Shown: one piece after another, positions 25,369 through 34,309 of the stretch
Position numbering within the stretch: the stretch's first letter is position 1
How the letters are laid out: each line of letters begins with the position of its first letter
From: Pseudooctadecabacter jejudonensis
GTDB taxonomy: Bacteria > Pseudomonadota > Alphaproteobacteria > Rhodobacterales > Rhodobacteraceae
Length of the DNA: 64,000 bases
Assembly: GCF_900172275.1 (NCBI RefSeq)
Contig: NZ_FWFT01000001.1
Span: forward strand, 248,001 to 312,000
Direction of reading: 5' to 3'
Position numbers and translations under genes: made by a program
Notes under the pieces: generated by a model
Databases searched by the model: none
The model's input: the letters and a program-made list of their open reading frames with translations, nothing else
Told to the model about the DNA's origin: nothing

Positions 25369-25395
25369 GTTTCGCTGTTTCAAAAATATGCCGGG
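25369..25395 (-). repeat. Dispersed 23-bp intergenic element, copy 2
   Basis: The reverse complement of 25369-25391 is identical over 23 bp to 5219-5241 (GCATATTTTTGAAACAG...). On the minus strand it is preceded by TCCCCCG, as in the element at 22127. Confidence 0.75.
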
Positions 25396-25398
25396 GGA

Positions 25399-25441
25399 CC
25401 GGGGGCTGGCCCCCGGCGGATCGGACAGGCAAAGCCTGTCC
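25399..25441. terminator. Two hairpins between convergent MOSC and typA
   Basis: CCGGGGG-CTGG-CCCCCGG (25399-25416) and GGACAGGC-AAA-GCCTGTCC (25423-25441) fill the gap between the two stops; both stems are perfect. A bidirectional terminator region is the likely role. Confidence 0.7.
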
Positions 25442-25450
25442 GAGACCTGA

Positions 25451-27265
25451 TCAGTCTTTCTTGGCCATCCGCTTGCGTTCATGCGGGTCCAGATAGCGCT
25501 TGCGCAGACGCACAACGTTGGGTGTGACTTCAACCAGTTCGTCGTTGTCGATATAGGCGATGGCCTCTTCCAAAGACATCTTGACCGGCGTCGTCAAACG
25601 CACGGCTTCGTCGTTGCCTGACGCGCGCACGTTGGTCAGTTTTTTGCCCTTGAGGGGGTTCACTTCCAAATCGTTCTCACGGCTGTGTTCACCAATGATC
25701 ATGCCCTGATAGACGGCTTCCTGCGCGCCGATGAAGAACTTGCCGCGATCCTCGAGGTTCCAGATGGCATAGGCCACGGATGTGCCGTTCTCCATTGAAA
25801 TCAGAACACCCGCCCGTCGACCAGGAATAGCGCCCTTGTGCGGGGCCCATTCGTGGAACACACGGTTCATGACGCCCGTGCCACGCGTGTCGGTCAGGAA
25901 TTCACCGTGATAGCCGATCAACCCGCGCGACGGCACATGGGCGATGATGCGGGTCTTGCCGCCGTTTTGTTTCATCTCGACCAGATCGCCTTTGCGCGCG
26001 CCGGTCAGCTTTTCGATCACTGCGCCAGAGTATTCGTCATCCACGTCAATGGTGACTTCCTCAACCGGCTCATGCTTGGCGCCGTCGATGTCTTGGAACA
26101 GCACCTGAGGGCGGGAGATTGACAGCTCAAACCCTTCGCGGCGCATGTTTTCGATCAACACGCCCATCTGCAATTCGCCGCGGCCTGCGACCTCAAACGC
26201 TTCCCCACCGGGTGTGTCAGAGATTTTGATGGCGACGTTGGATTCGGCTTCTTTCATCAGACGGTCACGGATGACGCGGGACTGCACCTTTTTGCCGTCA
26301 CGGCCCGCCAGCGGGCTGTCGTTGATGCCGAAGGTCACGGTGATGGTGGGCGGGTCAATCGGTTGCGCGGGCAGGGGATCGGCCACGGAGGTGGCGACGA
26401 TGCTGTCGGCCACGGTGGCCTTCGTCATGCCTGCAAGGGTCACAATGTCGCCCGCTTCGGCCAAATCGATGGGCTGTTGGCCCAAGCCGCGAAACGCCAG
26501 GATTTTGGTGCAGCGGAAGTTTTCAATGAGATCGCCCTCACGGCTCAGCGCCTTGACGGTTTCACCGGCTTTCAGCGTGCCGCTTTCCACACGGCCCGTC
26601 AGGATGCGCCCGATGAATGGGTCGGAGCCCAGCGTGGTGGCCAACATGCGGAAGGGTTCATCACGGGCGGCGACCTGTGCAGGTGCGGGCACGTGATCAA
26701 GGATAAGATCGAACAGCGCGTCGAGATTTTCGCGCGGGCCGTCGAGATCGGCATCACACCAGCCAGAGCGGCCAGAGGCATAAAGATGTGGGAAATCAAG
26801 CTGTTCTTCGGTGGCATCCAGCGAGGCAAAGAGGTCAAAACATTCATCCAGCGCGCGGTCAGGTTCCGCGTCGGGCTTGTCGACCTTGTTGAGAACCACG
26901 ATGGGACGCAGGCCCAGCGCCAGCGCCTTGGAGGTCACGAATTTGGTCTGTGGCATCGGGCCTTCGGCGGCATCTACCAGCAGGACCACACCGTCCACCA
27001 TGGACAGGATGCGTTCCACCTCACCGCCGAAATCGGCGTGGCCGGGGGTGTCGACGATGTTGATGCGGTGGTCTTTCCATTCCACCGAGGTGGCTTTGGC
27101 CAGAATCGTGATGCCGCGTTCACGTTCCAGATCGTTGCTGTCCATGGCCCGTTCTGTCGTGGCCTGATTGTCGCGGTAGGTGCCGGACTGTTTCAGCAGC
27201 TCATCCACCAGTGTGGTTTTGCCGTGGTCAACGTGGGCGATGATGGCGATATTGCGGAGTTCCAT
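25451..27265 (-). CDS. typA: Ribosome-dependent GTPase TypA/BipA
   Basis: Translational GTPase for ribosome assembly and stress adaptation. 604 residues, usual length. The G domain holds [15 protein letters not shown] (P-loop, residues about 9-23), [19 protein letters not shown] and NKVDKPDA; domain II, the EF-G-like domain V and the BipA C-terminal domain follow. The start at 27265 ([16 protein letters not shown]) is preferred over an upstream in-frame ATG adding 24 residues; AAAGGA lies upstream. The 148 bp above it show no other gene. Confidence 0.96.
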   Translation of the reverse strand: MELRNIAIIAHVDHGKTTLVDELLKQSGTYRDNQATTERAMDSNDLERERGITILAKATSVEWKDHRINIVDTPGHADFGGEVERILSMVDGVVLLVDAAEGPMPQTKFVTSKALALGLRPIVVLNKVDKPDAEPDRALDECFDLFASLDATEEQLDFPHLYASGRSGWCDADLDGPRENLDALFDLILDHVPAPAQVAARDEPFRMLATTLGSDPFIGRILTGRVESGTLKAGETVKALSREGDLIENFRCTKILAFRGLGQQPIDLAEAGDIVTLAGMTKATVADSIVATSVADPLPAQPIDPPTITVTFGINDSPLAGRDGKKVQSRVIRDRLMKEAESNVAIKISDTPGGEAFEVAGRGELQMGVLIENMRREGFELSISRPQVLFQDIDGAKHEPVEEVTIDVDDEYSGAVIEKLTGARKGDLVEMKQNGGKTRIIAHVPSRGLIGYHGEFLTDTRGTGVMNRVFHEWAPHKGAIPGRRAGVLISMENGTSVAYAIWNLEDRGKFFIGAQEAVYQGMIIGEHSRENDLEVNPLKGKKLTNVRASGNDEAVRLTTPVKMSLEEAIAYIDNDELVEVTPNVVRLRKRYLDPHERKRMAKKD

Positions 27266-27412
27266 GGAAACGAGATCCTTTCGGGCGGTCCGGTGCAGAC
27301 GATACAGACCGGACAGATAAAGCGTTGCGCGCGCCATATCGTGCCTTGCTGCAAAAGCAAAGGGGCCGTGATCTGATTGTGCGCTGCGCGCCCGTGATAT
27401 TTTGATTTGGCG

Positions 27413-28585
27413 TCAGGTGGCCTGCATTGCGGCGAAATCGATTAGGGTGCGCATGGCTGTGGCGTAGCTGTCGTCATCGATCGTCATGGCGACCCGCACG
27501 TGGCCCGCGCCGGCCTGCCCAAAACTTTCGCCGGGCATGGTGGCGATCAGGTGCGCATCGAGCAGGGCATTGGCGAAATCATTGCCGGTCATCCCAGTGC
27601 TGCGGATGTCGAGCATCGCATACATCGCGCCTTGGGTGGGGCTGGCTTTGACTGTGTTTTGGCCTGAGAGAAGGGCCTCGGTGACCGCACGGCGGCGGCG
27701 GAAGGGGGCTGCGACCTCATCCTCAAGGACGGGGCCTTGGTTCAGCGCAAAGAGGGCGGCGTCCTGGATATAGCCCGGCACGCCGTAGGTCGTGTGGGTG
27801 GCCAGATTGATCATGTGCGAAATGGCCTCCGCCGGACCGCAGACCCAGCCCACGCGGCTGCCTGTCATGGCGTGGCTTTTGGACATTGAGCCTACGACGA
27901 GTGTGCGGTCGGCCATGCCGGGCAAGGCGCGGGGGCTGATGTGCGTGCCATCCCAGACTTGGGTGTCGTAGACTTCGTCCGAGATCAGGGTGATGTCGTG
28001 ATCGATGCAGACCTGAGCGATCCCGTCCAAGGTGTCGCGGGCATAGACCGCGCCTGTGGGGTTGTTTGGTGTGTTGATCAGCAGGCTTTTGGCGCCTTCG
28101 GCATTGGCGGCGATGTCCGCTGCTTTGGGCTGAAACCCGGTGTCGGCCCGGGCGGGCACGGCGACAGGATCACCTCCCACACCGCGGATCGTTCCGGGGT
28201 AGGTGGCGTAATAGGGATCGATGTAGAGCGCGCGGTCGCCCTGATCGAGGACGGCATGGTGTGCGGCAAAGAGGGCCGCCTGACCGCCGGGGGTGATCAG
28301 GATGTTGTCACGGGTTGTGGGCACAGCCGTGCGGGCCGCGATGCGGTCGGCCACAGCGTCGCGCAGCGCATCGGTGCCCGGCACCATCGCATAGCCGGTG
28401 TGGCCTGATTTGGCGGCTGCATGCATGGCGTCCAGGATGGGGGCAGCGGTGCGGATGTCATGTTCACCGATGGTGAGTTCGGTCACGGGCTGACCTTCAG
28501 CTTTCATCCGACGCGCTTTGTAGAAAACCTCCCATCCGTCGGAGCCGGAAGGGGTGAGATGGGTTATGCGATGCGAGAGTTTCAT
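27413..28585 (-). CDS. PLP-dependent class I/II aminotransferase
   Basis: A 390-residue fold-type I aminotransferase: YAMVPGTDALRDAVADRIA, NTPNNPTGAVY, ISDEVYDTQVWDG, and the PLP lysine in VGSMSKSHAMTGSRVGW (near residue 238), with the phosphate-binding arginine two residues after SK-HAMTGS. It resembles aspartate/aromatic-type enzymes of the AAT-I group; substrate not predictable. It lies 31 bp downstream of soxR on the same strand and might be read through from it. Confidence 0.88.
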   Translation of the reverse strand: MKLSHRITHLTPSGSDGWEVFYKARRMKAEGQPVTELTIGEHDIRTAAPILDAMHAAAKSGHTGYAMVPGTDALRDAVADRIAARTAVPTTRDNILITPGGQAALFAAHHAVLDQGDRALYIDPYYATYPGTIRGVGGDPVAVPARADTGFQPKAADIAANAEGAKSLLINTPNNPTGAVYARDTLDGIAQVCIDHDITLISDEVYDTQVWDGTHISPRALPGMADRTLVVGSMSKSHAMTGSRVGWVCGPAEAISHMINLATHTTYGVPGYIQDAALFALNQGPVLEDEVAAPFRRRRAVTEALLSGQNTVKASPTQGAMYAMLDIRSTGMTGNDFANALLDAHLIATMPGESFGQAGAGHVRVAMTIDDDSYATAMRTLIDFAAMQAT

Positions 28586-28616
28586 GGCGCGACTTGACCC
28601 GTCTGATTGAGGGGTG

Positions 28617-29057
28617 TCAATCGTCGATCAGCATGCGTGGGCCCGTGCCGTCGGACGCGCGGGTGTCGTCGGGATTGTACAGCGCGCATGCCTCAAGCGA
28701 GAGGCAGCCACAGCCGATGCAGCCGTCCAGATTGTCGCGCAGGCGTTCCAGCGCCGTGATGCGTGCGTCGAGGTCGGCGCGCATGGCGGTGGAGATGCGT
28801 GTCCAGTCGGTTTTGGAGGGTGCTTTGTGGATGGGCAGGCCGGTCATATGAGCGGCGATGTCTGACAGCGGCAGGCCAAGTTTCTGGGCGATCATGGCAA
28901 AGGACAAACGCCGCAGATCATGGGCGCCGTACCGGCGGTGACCGCCCGCATTCCGCACGGGATGGACGATGCCGTGGGTTTCGTAGAACCGGATGGCCGA
29001 TACAGCAAGGCCGGTCCGTCGGGCCAGATCGCCGATCGTGAGACCGGTTTGGGGCAT
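28617..29057 (-). CDS. soxR: Redox-sensitive regulator SoxR
   Basis: A 146-residue MerR-family activator. The N-terminal winged helix (LTIGDLARRTGLAVSAIRFYE, then GHRRY) precedes the dimerisation helix and the [2Fe-2S] motif CIGCGCLSLEAC, giving C113, C116, C118 and C124. The cluster spacing CX2CXCX5C is exactly SoxR. It senses redox-active compounds. A SoxR box lies 30 bp upstream, oriented to drive the divergent small-ORF/VOC operon. Confidence 0.95.
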   Translation of the reverse strand: MPQTGLTIGDLARRTGLAVSAIRFYETHGIVHPVRNAGGHRRYGAHDLRRLSFAMIAQKLGLPLSDIAAHMTGLPIHKAPSKTDWTRISTAMRADLDARITALERLRDNLDGCIGCGCLSLEACALYNPDDTRASDGTGPRMLIDD

Positions 29058-29082
29058 GAAATGCGCCTTTCGATAATTCCGC

Positions 29083-29113
29083 TTGATCTAAAGTGAACTT
29101 GAGAAATGAGAAT
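29083..29113 (+). promoter_or_regulatory. SoxR-controlled promoter
   Basis: TTGATC (-35, 29083-29088), a 19-bp spacer and GAGAAT (-10, 29108-29113) flank the 18-bp imperfect palindrome TCTAAAGTGAACTTGAGA (29087-29104; one mismatched pair). The long spacer and box position match SoxR-activated promoters. Transcription would run into the 45-residue gene. Confidence 0.8.
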
Positions 29114-29143
29114 GGGTGTCGTCAAGGTATAAAGGAGTTGACG

Positions 29144-29281
29144 ATGAAATGGATTTTCACAGTGCGCCGCGATTGTTTGCCGCGTGAGGTGACCGAGCAT
29201 CTGGAGCGTCAGGGGCTTGGCTGGGGCCATGAACTGGATGCAGGATGTTTCAGGAGTGTAGAGGAGACGCGTCGTGGCTGA
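29144..29281 (+). CDS. 45-residue protein in SoxR-controlled operon
   Basis: ATG at 29144 with a strong RBS (AAAGGAG, 6 bases upstream) opens a 45-codon frame reading MKWIFTVRRDCLPREVTEHL..., with two cysteines, two histidine-containing stretches and a net mixed charge. It has no signal peptide or membrane segment. Its last 8 bases overlap the GTG start of the VOC gene, indicating coupling. No family recognised; it could be a genuine microprotein or mainly a translational leader for the VOC gene. Confidence 0.65.
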   Translation: MKWIFTVRRDCLPREVTEHLERQGLGWGHELDAGCFRSVEETRRG

Positions 29282-29633
29282 GTTGGAACATGTGAACATT
29301 ATGGTTGCCGACGGCGCAGGGTTTGCCGCCATGTTGTGCGAGGTGTTTGACTGGCACGTCCGGTGGGAAGGCCCATCGACGGACGGCGCGGGTTACACCC
29401 GCCATGTGGGCAGCGAGACAAGCTATGTGGCGGTGTATGAGACAGACGAGGACATCGCCGCCGGAGGGCCATTGGGCCATATTGCCATGGTCGTGGACGA
29501 TTTGGACGTCACCGAAGCGCGCATTGTCGCCCGCGGGCTGATCGCGCATCATCATGCGGAGTATGAGCCGGGGCGTCGGTTTTACTTTTTGGCGCCCGAG
29601 GGGATTGAGGTGGAGGTTGTGCAGTACGATTGA
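29274..29633 (+). CDS. VOC (glyoxalase/bleomycin-resistance) family protein
   Basis: A 119-residue single vicinal-oxygen-chelate domain: LEHVNIMVADGAGFAAML, CEVFDWHVRWEG, a second half with GPLGHIAMVVDDLDVTEARI, and a terminal EGIEVEVVQYD. Potential metal ligands are the histidines of EHVNI and GHIAM and the glutamate of GIEVEV. GTG start at 29274, coupled to the 45-residue gene. Being downstream of a SoxR box, it may bind or detoxify a redox-cycling compound; substrate unknown. Confidence 0.85.
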   Translation: MAELEHVNIMVADGAGFAAMLCEVFDWHVRWEGPSTDGAGYTRHVGSETSYVAVYETDEDIAAGGPLGHIAMVVDDLDVTEARIVARGLIAHHHAEYEPGRRFYFLAPEGIEVEVVQYD

Positions 29634-29657
29634 CGACTGGTTTTGATTTATCGGTTG

Positions 29658-29676
29658 GAGGGGCTGTCTGCCCCTC
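29658..29676 (+). terminator. Hairpin after the VOC gene
   Basis: GAGGGGC-TGTCT-GCCCCTC, a 7-bp perfect stem 25 bases after the stop; no strong T-run. Confidence 0.6.
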
Positions 29677-29684
29677 TGGCCTGC

Positions 29685-29721
29685 GGCCATTCACCCCGAG
29701 AGTTTTTCTGGCCAGATGAAG
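29685..29721 (-). repeat. Dispersed CTTCATCTGACC element, copy 3
   Basis: On the minus strand CTTCATCTGGCCAGAAAAAC then TCTCGGGGTGAATGGCC; a divergent member of the family at 19843 and 34260. Confidence 0.6.
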
Positions 29722-29748
29722 AAAGGGCGTGAGACTAGGGCGGGTGGT

Positions 29749-30093
29749 TTAGTCCACCGGTGGCAGGTCGGCCTGGGCCTTTTTGGTGAGGCTTTTGCGG
29801 ATGATGTCGTAGGAGATTGCGAGGCGGTGGGCCAATTCGCCTTCGCCGGCATCCAAAGGGACGTGCACCCATGAGCGGTGAAAGTAGGGGGCTTTGGGCC
29901 AGCCGAACAGATCTTGGAGGTGTTGTGCGTCCTCAACCGAGGCGCATTTGACGGACAGGCCGTCCCCTTTGGCGCCGATGGCGGCGAAAACCTTGCCGCC
30001 AACCTTCCAGACATCATGGCCCGGACCGAAGGGCTGATCGTGAGTGGCCCCTGCGCATTTGGCGGCCAAAGTATTGGCGAGATCACGTGACAT
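29749..30093 (-). CDS. MmcQ/YjbR family protein
   Basis: A 114-residue MmcQ/YjbR double-wing fold protein: HDQPFGPGHDVWKVGGKVFAAIG, LSVKCASVEDAQHL and a terminal helix-rich part ELAHRLAISYDIIRKSL. The family is annotated DNA-binding by structural analogy only. The ATG at 30093 gives the normal family length (about 115). An upstream in-frame ATG at 30291 would add 66 proline-rich residues encoded by a 14-bp tandem repeat, which looks like non-coding leader. Neither start has a strong RBS, so the N-terminus is uncertain. Confidence 0.8.
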   Translation of the reverse strand: MSRDLANTLAAKCAGATHDQPFGPGHDVWKVGGKVFAAIGAKGDGLSVKCASVEDAQHLQDLFGWPKAPYFHRSWVHVPLDAGEGELAHRLAISYDIIRKSLTKKAQADLPPVD

Positions 30094-30142
30094 GGGGAGA
30101 TGCTGCGCGCTGATGGGCAGATTGGCAAGGGGCTTTGGACGT

Positions 30143-30201
30143 TGGGGTTTGGACGGGGGCCTTGGACGGGGGGCCTTGGACGGGGGGCCTTGGACGGGGG
30201 G
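30143..30201. repeat. 14-bp tandem repeat upstream of mmcQ
   Basis: Three exact copies of CCTTGGACGGGGGG (30160-30173, 30174-30187, 30188-30201), preceded by two degraded units (30130-30159). It lies between the mmcQ start and cysS. Confidence 0.85.
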
Positions 30202-30370
30202 CATGAGGCGTTGATTTTGCGCAGGCGGGACGTTATCAACGCAGGCATGAAGAGTATTTGCATCATCTGCTGCATTATTTCCTGCTGACATCTGTCGCGG
30301 GCTGCTCTTTCACGTTTCATCACAGATCGTAAGTTGCTAAGCCCGCGCGGGGGACCCCGTGAGAGGCGCT

Positions 30371-31783
30371 ATGACGATTAAATTGTACAACACCCGCGTT
30401 CGTCAGAAGGTGGACTTTACGCCGATTGATGCGGCGAACGTGCGGATGTATGTCTGCGGGCCGACGGTGTACGACCGCGCCCATCTGGGCAATGCGCGGC
30501 CCGTGATTGTGTTCGATACGCTGTATCGGCTGTTGCGTCATACCTATGGGGCAGAGGCCGTGACCTATGTGCGCAATTTCACGGACGTGGACGACAAGAT
30601 CAATGCGCGCGCTGCCGAGAGTGGGCGTGCTATCGGTGAGATCACGGCGGAGACGACCCAGTGGTATCTGGACGATATGGCGGCTGTGGGCGCGCTTGAG
30701 CCTGATGAGATGCCGCGTGCGACGGCGTATATTCCGCAGATGGTCAAGATGATCGAAGGGCTGATTGCTAAGGGGCATGCTTATGCTGCCGAAGGGCATG
30801 TGCTGTTTGCGGTGGACAGTTGGAAGGACAGCTATGGCGCGCTGTCGGGGCGGAGCGTGGATGATATGATTGCAGGTGCGCGGGTTGAGGTCGCCCCGTA
30901 CAAACGCAACCCGATGGATTTTGTGCTGTGGAAGCCGTCTGATGAGGGGACGCCAGGGTGGGACAGTCCGTGGGGACGCGGGCGGCCGGGCTGGCATATT
31001 GAGTGCTCCGCGATGTCAAAGGCGCTGTTGGGGGAGACTTTCGATATTCACGGCGGCGGCAATGATCTGATGTTCCCGCACCACGAAAACGAGATCGCCC
31101 AAAGCTGCTGCGCCAATGATACGGACGTCATGGCCAATGTCTGGATGCACAACGAGATGCTGCAGGTGGAGGGCAAGAAGATGTCCAAGTCCTTGGGCAA
31201 CTTTTTTACCGTTCGGGATCTGTTGGATCAGGGCGTGCCGGGCGAGGTAATCCGGTTCGTGATGTTGTCCACGCATTACCGCAAGCCGATGGATTGGACG
31301 GAGAAGAAGCGGATTGAGGCGGAGAAGACGCTTTGGACGTGGCGCGAGTTGTCGGACGGTGTTGAGCCGAGCTCCCCTACGCAAGAGATTGTTCGGGCAT
31401 TGAGCGATGATTTGAACACGCACGAAGCGTTGAAAGAATTGCACCGTCAGGCGAATGTTTTGCTTGCATGGGACGCTGGTGCTGAGATCGACGAGCTTGA
31501 TATAGACAAAGCCTATGCTGAATTTGCGGCCTCGGCGCAGCTTCTTGGTTTGCTAACTGAAGAGATAGGGGGCTGGGCCATCAATGCGTATGATTTGAGT
31601 GGATTTGAAATGCTGCTCAGTGCCAAACGGTATCATGCCATGCAGACCAAGGATTTTTCGGACGTGGACATCTTGAAGTCATCGCTCATCGATGCAGGTG
31701 TTGAGGTACGGATGACCAAGGAGGGCGTGGAGCTTACACCGACGCCTCAGTTTGATCCCTCGAAGCTGGAGGGCATCTTATGA
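30371..31783 (+). CDS. cysS: Cysteinyl-tRNA synthetase
   Basis: Charges tRNA-Cys. 470 residues, class Ia. The zinc/active-site cysteine lies in [18 protein letters not shown], with the HIGH-type signature [13 protein letters not shown] and [10 protein letters not shown] supply further zinc ligands, and KKMSKSLGN is the KMSKS loop. The C-terminal helical anticodon domain is of normal length. The ATG at 30371 with GAGAGG is chosen over a GTG four codons earlier. Confidence 0.96.
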   Translation: MTIKLYNTRVRQKVDFTPIDAANVRMYVCGPTVYDRAHLGNARPVIVFDTLYRLLRHTYGAEAVTYVRNFTDVDDKINARAAESGRAIGEITAETTQWYLDDMAAVGALEPDEMPRATAYIPQMVKMIEGLIAKGHAYAAEGHVLFAVDSWKDSYGALSGRSVDDMIAGARVEVAPYKRNPMDFVLWKPSDEGTPGWDSPWGRGRPGWHIECSAMSKALLGETFDIHGGGNDLMFPHHENEIAQSCCANDTDVMANVWMHNEMLQVEGKKMSKSLGNFFTVRDLLDQGVPGEVIRFVMLSTHYRKPMDWTEKKRIEAEKTLWTWRELSDGVEPSSPTQEIVRALSDDLNTHEALKELHRQANVLLAWDAGAEIDELDIDKAYAEFAASAQLLGLLTEEIGGWAINAYDLSGFEMLLSAKRYHAMQTKDFSDVDILKSSLIDAGVEVRMTKEGVELTPTPQFDPSKLEGIL

Positions 31784-31812
31784 TCTGCGATCATCGCCTG
31801 CGGCGGGCGGGG

Positions 31813-31835
31813 GGCGACATGCTGTGCATGTCGCC
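31813..31835 (+). terminator. Hairpin between cysS and cimA
   Basis: GGCGACATG-CTGTG-CATGTCGCC, 9-bp perfect stem, 30 bases after cysS. There is no T-run immediately after; a TATTTTTG follows 14 bases later. Confidence 0.55.
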
Positions 31836-31847
31836 ACGCTTCGCGGA

Positions 31848-31868
31848 AGGTATTTTTGACCCAAAGAA
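31848..31868 (+). repeat. 21-bp dispersed element, copy 1
   Basis: AGGTATTTTTGACCCAAAGA plus A, identical over 21 bp to 54623-54643. Both copies lie upstream of a plus-strand gene (cimA here, guaB there). Confidence 0.75.
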
Positions 31869-31883
31869 ACGGAAGGGTGCGCT

Positions 31884-33515
31884 GTGACCAAGGAGCGTTT
31901 GTACCTTTACGACACCACGTTGAGGGATGGGCAACAGACCCAAGGGGTCCAGTTTTCCACAGAGGAAAAGCATGCCGTGGCGACCTTGCTGGATGATCTG
32001 GGCGTTGATTACATCGAAGGGGGATGGCCCGGCGCCAACCCCACAGATAGCGCGTTTTTTGATGTCGCGCCCAAGACGCGGGCCGTGATGACCGCCTTTG
32101 GGATGACCAAGCGGGCGGGGCGGTCGGCTGAGAATGACGATGTACTGGCGGCGGTGATGAATGCAGGCACGCCGGCGGTCTGTTTGGTGGGCAAGACCCA
32201 TGATTTTCATGTCAAGACCGCCCTTGGCATTTCGCTGGACGAGAATGTCGAGACGATCACCTCATCTGTTGCACACATTGTGGCGCAGGGACGTGAGGCG
32301 CTTTTTGATGCCGAACATTATTTTGACGGGCTGAAATCCAATCCCGACTACACCCTTCGTGCGGCCAAGGCAGCGTATGACGCCGGCGCACGCTGGGTGG
32401 TGCTGTGCGACACCAATGGCGGCGCGTTGCCCCATGATGTGCGCGCGGGCGTCAAGGCGCTGATTGAGGCGGGCGTGCCCGGCGACCACATCGGCATTCA
32501 TACGCACAACGACACAGAGAACGCAGTGGCCAATTCACTGGTCGCCGTGGCGGCCGGTGCGCGTCAGATCCAAGGCACGTTGAATGGCCTGGGCGAGCGA
32601 TGCGGCAACGCAAACCTGACCACACTGATCCCTACGTTGTTGTTGAAAGAGCCCTACGCCAGCCAATTCGAAACCGGCGTCACGGCTGAGGCTTTGCGGG
32701 GGCTCAAGGCCGCGTCGCGCCGGTTGGACGAAATCCTCAACCGTGTGCCGCACAAGCAGGCGGCTTTTGTAGGCGCATCGGCCTTTGCCCACAAGGCAGG
32801 GCTGCATGCCAGTGCCATTGCCAAAGACCCCAGCACCTATGAACACATCGACCCGGCAGCGGTGGGCAACACGCGGATCATTCCGATGTCCAATCAGGCG
32901 GGGCAGTCCAACCTGCGCGAACGGTTGGCGGGCATGGGGGTTACGGTCGCCAAGGGCGATCCCGCCTTGCAACGCATCCTCGACCGTGTCAAGGACCGCG
33001 AGGCGCAGGGCTTTTCCTACGATACCGCGCAGGCATCGTTTGAGGTGTTGGCCCGCGAAGAGCTTGGCCTTATGCCGCAGTTTTTCGAGGTCAAACGCTA
33101 CCGCGTCACGGTGGAACGTCGCCGCAACAAGCGCAATGAGGTTGTGTCGCTGTCTGAGGCCGTGGTTGTGGTCAAGGTGGACGGTGAGAAGAAGCTCAGC
33201 GTGAGTGAAAGCCTTGGGCCGGATGGATCAGACCGCGGCCCGGTCAACGCGCTGAGCCGGGCATTGATGAAGGACCTCGGGCGTTATGCGGACCATGTGG
33301 ACGACATCCGTTTGACAGACTTCAAGGTGCGCATCACCAATGGCGGCACAGAGGCTGTCACGCGGGTCATTATCGACAGTGAAGACGGGCAGGGCCGCAC
33401 GTGGTCCACCGTGGGGGTCAGCGCCAACATCGTGGATGCGTCCTTTGATGCGTTGGTGGATGCGATCCGCTGGAAACTTGTCCGCGATGGGGCCGCGCAA
33501 GAGGGCAGGGGATGA
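31884..33515 (+). CDS. cimA: Citramalate synthase (CimA-type)
   Basis: Condenses pyruvate with acetyl-CoA to (R)-citramalate in the threonine-independent isoleucine route. The 543-residue protein of the isopropylmalate/homocitrate synthase family has an N-terminal TIM barrel with LYLYDTTLRDGQQTQGVQFS, VVLCDTNGGALP, IGIHTHNDTENAVANS and NGLGERCGNANL, and a C-terminal allosteric domain. The length and the QTQGVQFS signature favour citramalate synthase over LeuA. GTG start with GGAAGGG. The squalene-synthase-like gene overlaps its stop. Confidence 0.88.
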   Translation: MTKERLYLYDTTLRDGQQTQGVQFSTEEKHAVATLLDDLGVDYIEGGWPGANPTDSAFFDVAPKTRAVMTAFGMTKRAGRSAENDDVLAAVMNAGTPAVCLVGKTHDFHVKTALGISLDENVETITSSVAHIVAQGREALFDAEHYFDGLKSNPDYTLRAAKAAYDAGARWVVLCDTNGGALPHDVRAGVKALIEAGVPGDHIGIHTHNDTENAVANSLVAVAAGARQIQGTLNGLGERCGNANLTTLIPTLLLKEPYASQFETGVTAEALRGLKAASRRLDEILNRVPHKQAAFVGASAFAHKAGLHASAIAKDPSTYEHIDPAAVGNTRIIPMSNQAGQSNLRERLAGMGVTVAKGDPALQRILDRVKDREAQGFSYDTAQASFEVLAREELGLMPQFFEVKRYRVTVERRRNKRNEVVSLSEAVVVVKVDGEKKLSVSESLGPDGSDRGPVNALSRALMKDLGRYADHVDDIRLTDFKVRITNGGTEAVTRVIIDSEDGQGRTWSTVGVSANIVDASFDALVDAIRWKLVRDGAAQEGRG

Positions 33516-34252
33516 GTTTTGAGGCCTGCGCGGGCATCGTTGAAAGGGGCGATCCGGACCGGTTCATGGCCGCAATGGCTGCACCACCAATGGCGCGCCA
33601 GATCCTGTTCCCGCTTTACGCCTTCAACGTCGAAGTCAGCCGGGCCCCTTGGGTGACAGAAGAGCCGATGATCGCGGAAATGCGCCTGCAATGGTGGCGC
33701 GATGCGCTGGAAGAAATCGCCGAAGGCCGGCCCGTGCGGTCGCATGAGGTCACAACGCCTCTGGCGGAGATATTGGACCCCGCGGGCGCCCAAGCCTTGG
33801 ACAGATTGATCGCAGCGCGTCGATGGGATGTCTACAAGGATGCCTTCGAGGACGAAGGCCATTTGGCAGACTATCTTGAAGCGACAGGTGGGGAGCTGAT
33901 GTGGCAAGCCGCGCGGGCCATGGGCACACCAGAAGACGCGCGCAACCCTGTGATACAGTTCGGCAAAGCCACGGCCACCGCGCGCTTTCTACAAGCGGTG
34001 CCAAAGCTGGAGGCCGCAGGGCGTGTGCCCTTGCTCGATGGTCGAGCCGAAGGCGTGGCCGACGTGGCGCGGCAGGCGTTACCCCACGCCCGCAGGCCCA
34101 AACTGACCCAAGTCCAGAATGCTGCAACGCTCGAAGGCTGGCAAACGGCCCCGATTCTGAACCAAATCGCCAAGACACCACTGCGCGTGGCCGCAGGCGC
34201 CGTTGGGCTTTCCCCGTTTCGCAGCAAAATCAGGCTGTTGATGTGGTCGTAA
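33512..34252 (+). CDS. Squalene/phytoene synthase family protein
   Basis: A 246-residue all-helical protein of the trans-prenyltransferase head-to-head family. YAFNVEVSRAPW and MRLQWWRDALEEIAEGRP match, but the DXXXD metal motifs are weakened (DRLIAARRWDVYKDAF; EATGGELMWQAARAMG). That makes it closer to the NDUFAF6-like group linked to respiratory complex I assembly than to a true carotenoid enzyme. ATGA overlap with cimA. Catalytic activity is uncertain. Confidence 0.8.
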   Translation: MSFEACAGIVERGDPDRFMAAMAAPPMARQILFPLYAFNVEVSRAPWVTEEPMIAEMRLQWWRDALEEIAEGRPVRSHEVTTPLAEILDPAGAQALDRLIAARRWDVYKDAFEDEGHLADYLEATGGELMWQAARAMGTPEDARNPVIQFGKATATARFLQAVPKLEAAGRVPLLDGRAEGVADVARQALPHARRPKLTQVQNAATLEGWQTAPILNQIAKTPLRVAAGAVGLSPFRSKIRLLMWS

Positions 34253-34259
34253 CGCGCCG

Positions 34260-34295
34260 CTTCATCTGACCCAAAAACTCTCCCCGAAGGGCCGG
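34260..34295 (+). repeat. Dispersed CTTCATCTGACC element, copy 4
   Basis: CTTCATCTGACCCAAAAACT then CTCCCCGAAGGGCCGG, between convergent stops; nearly identical to 19843-19879. Confidence 0.7.
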
Positions 34296-34309
34296 TCTGC
34301 CAAGATCGA

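Noticed and set aside
1933-30201. CRISPR-like arrays
   Set aside because: The 11-bp and 14-bp tandem repeats have no spacers and no cas genes are present.
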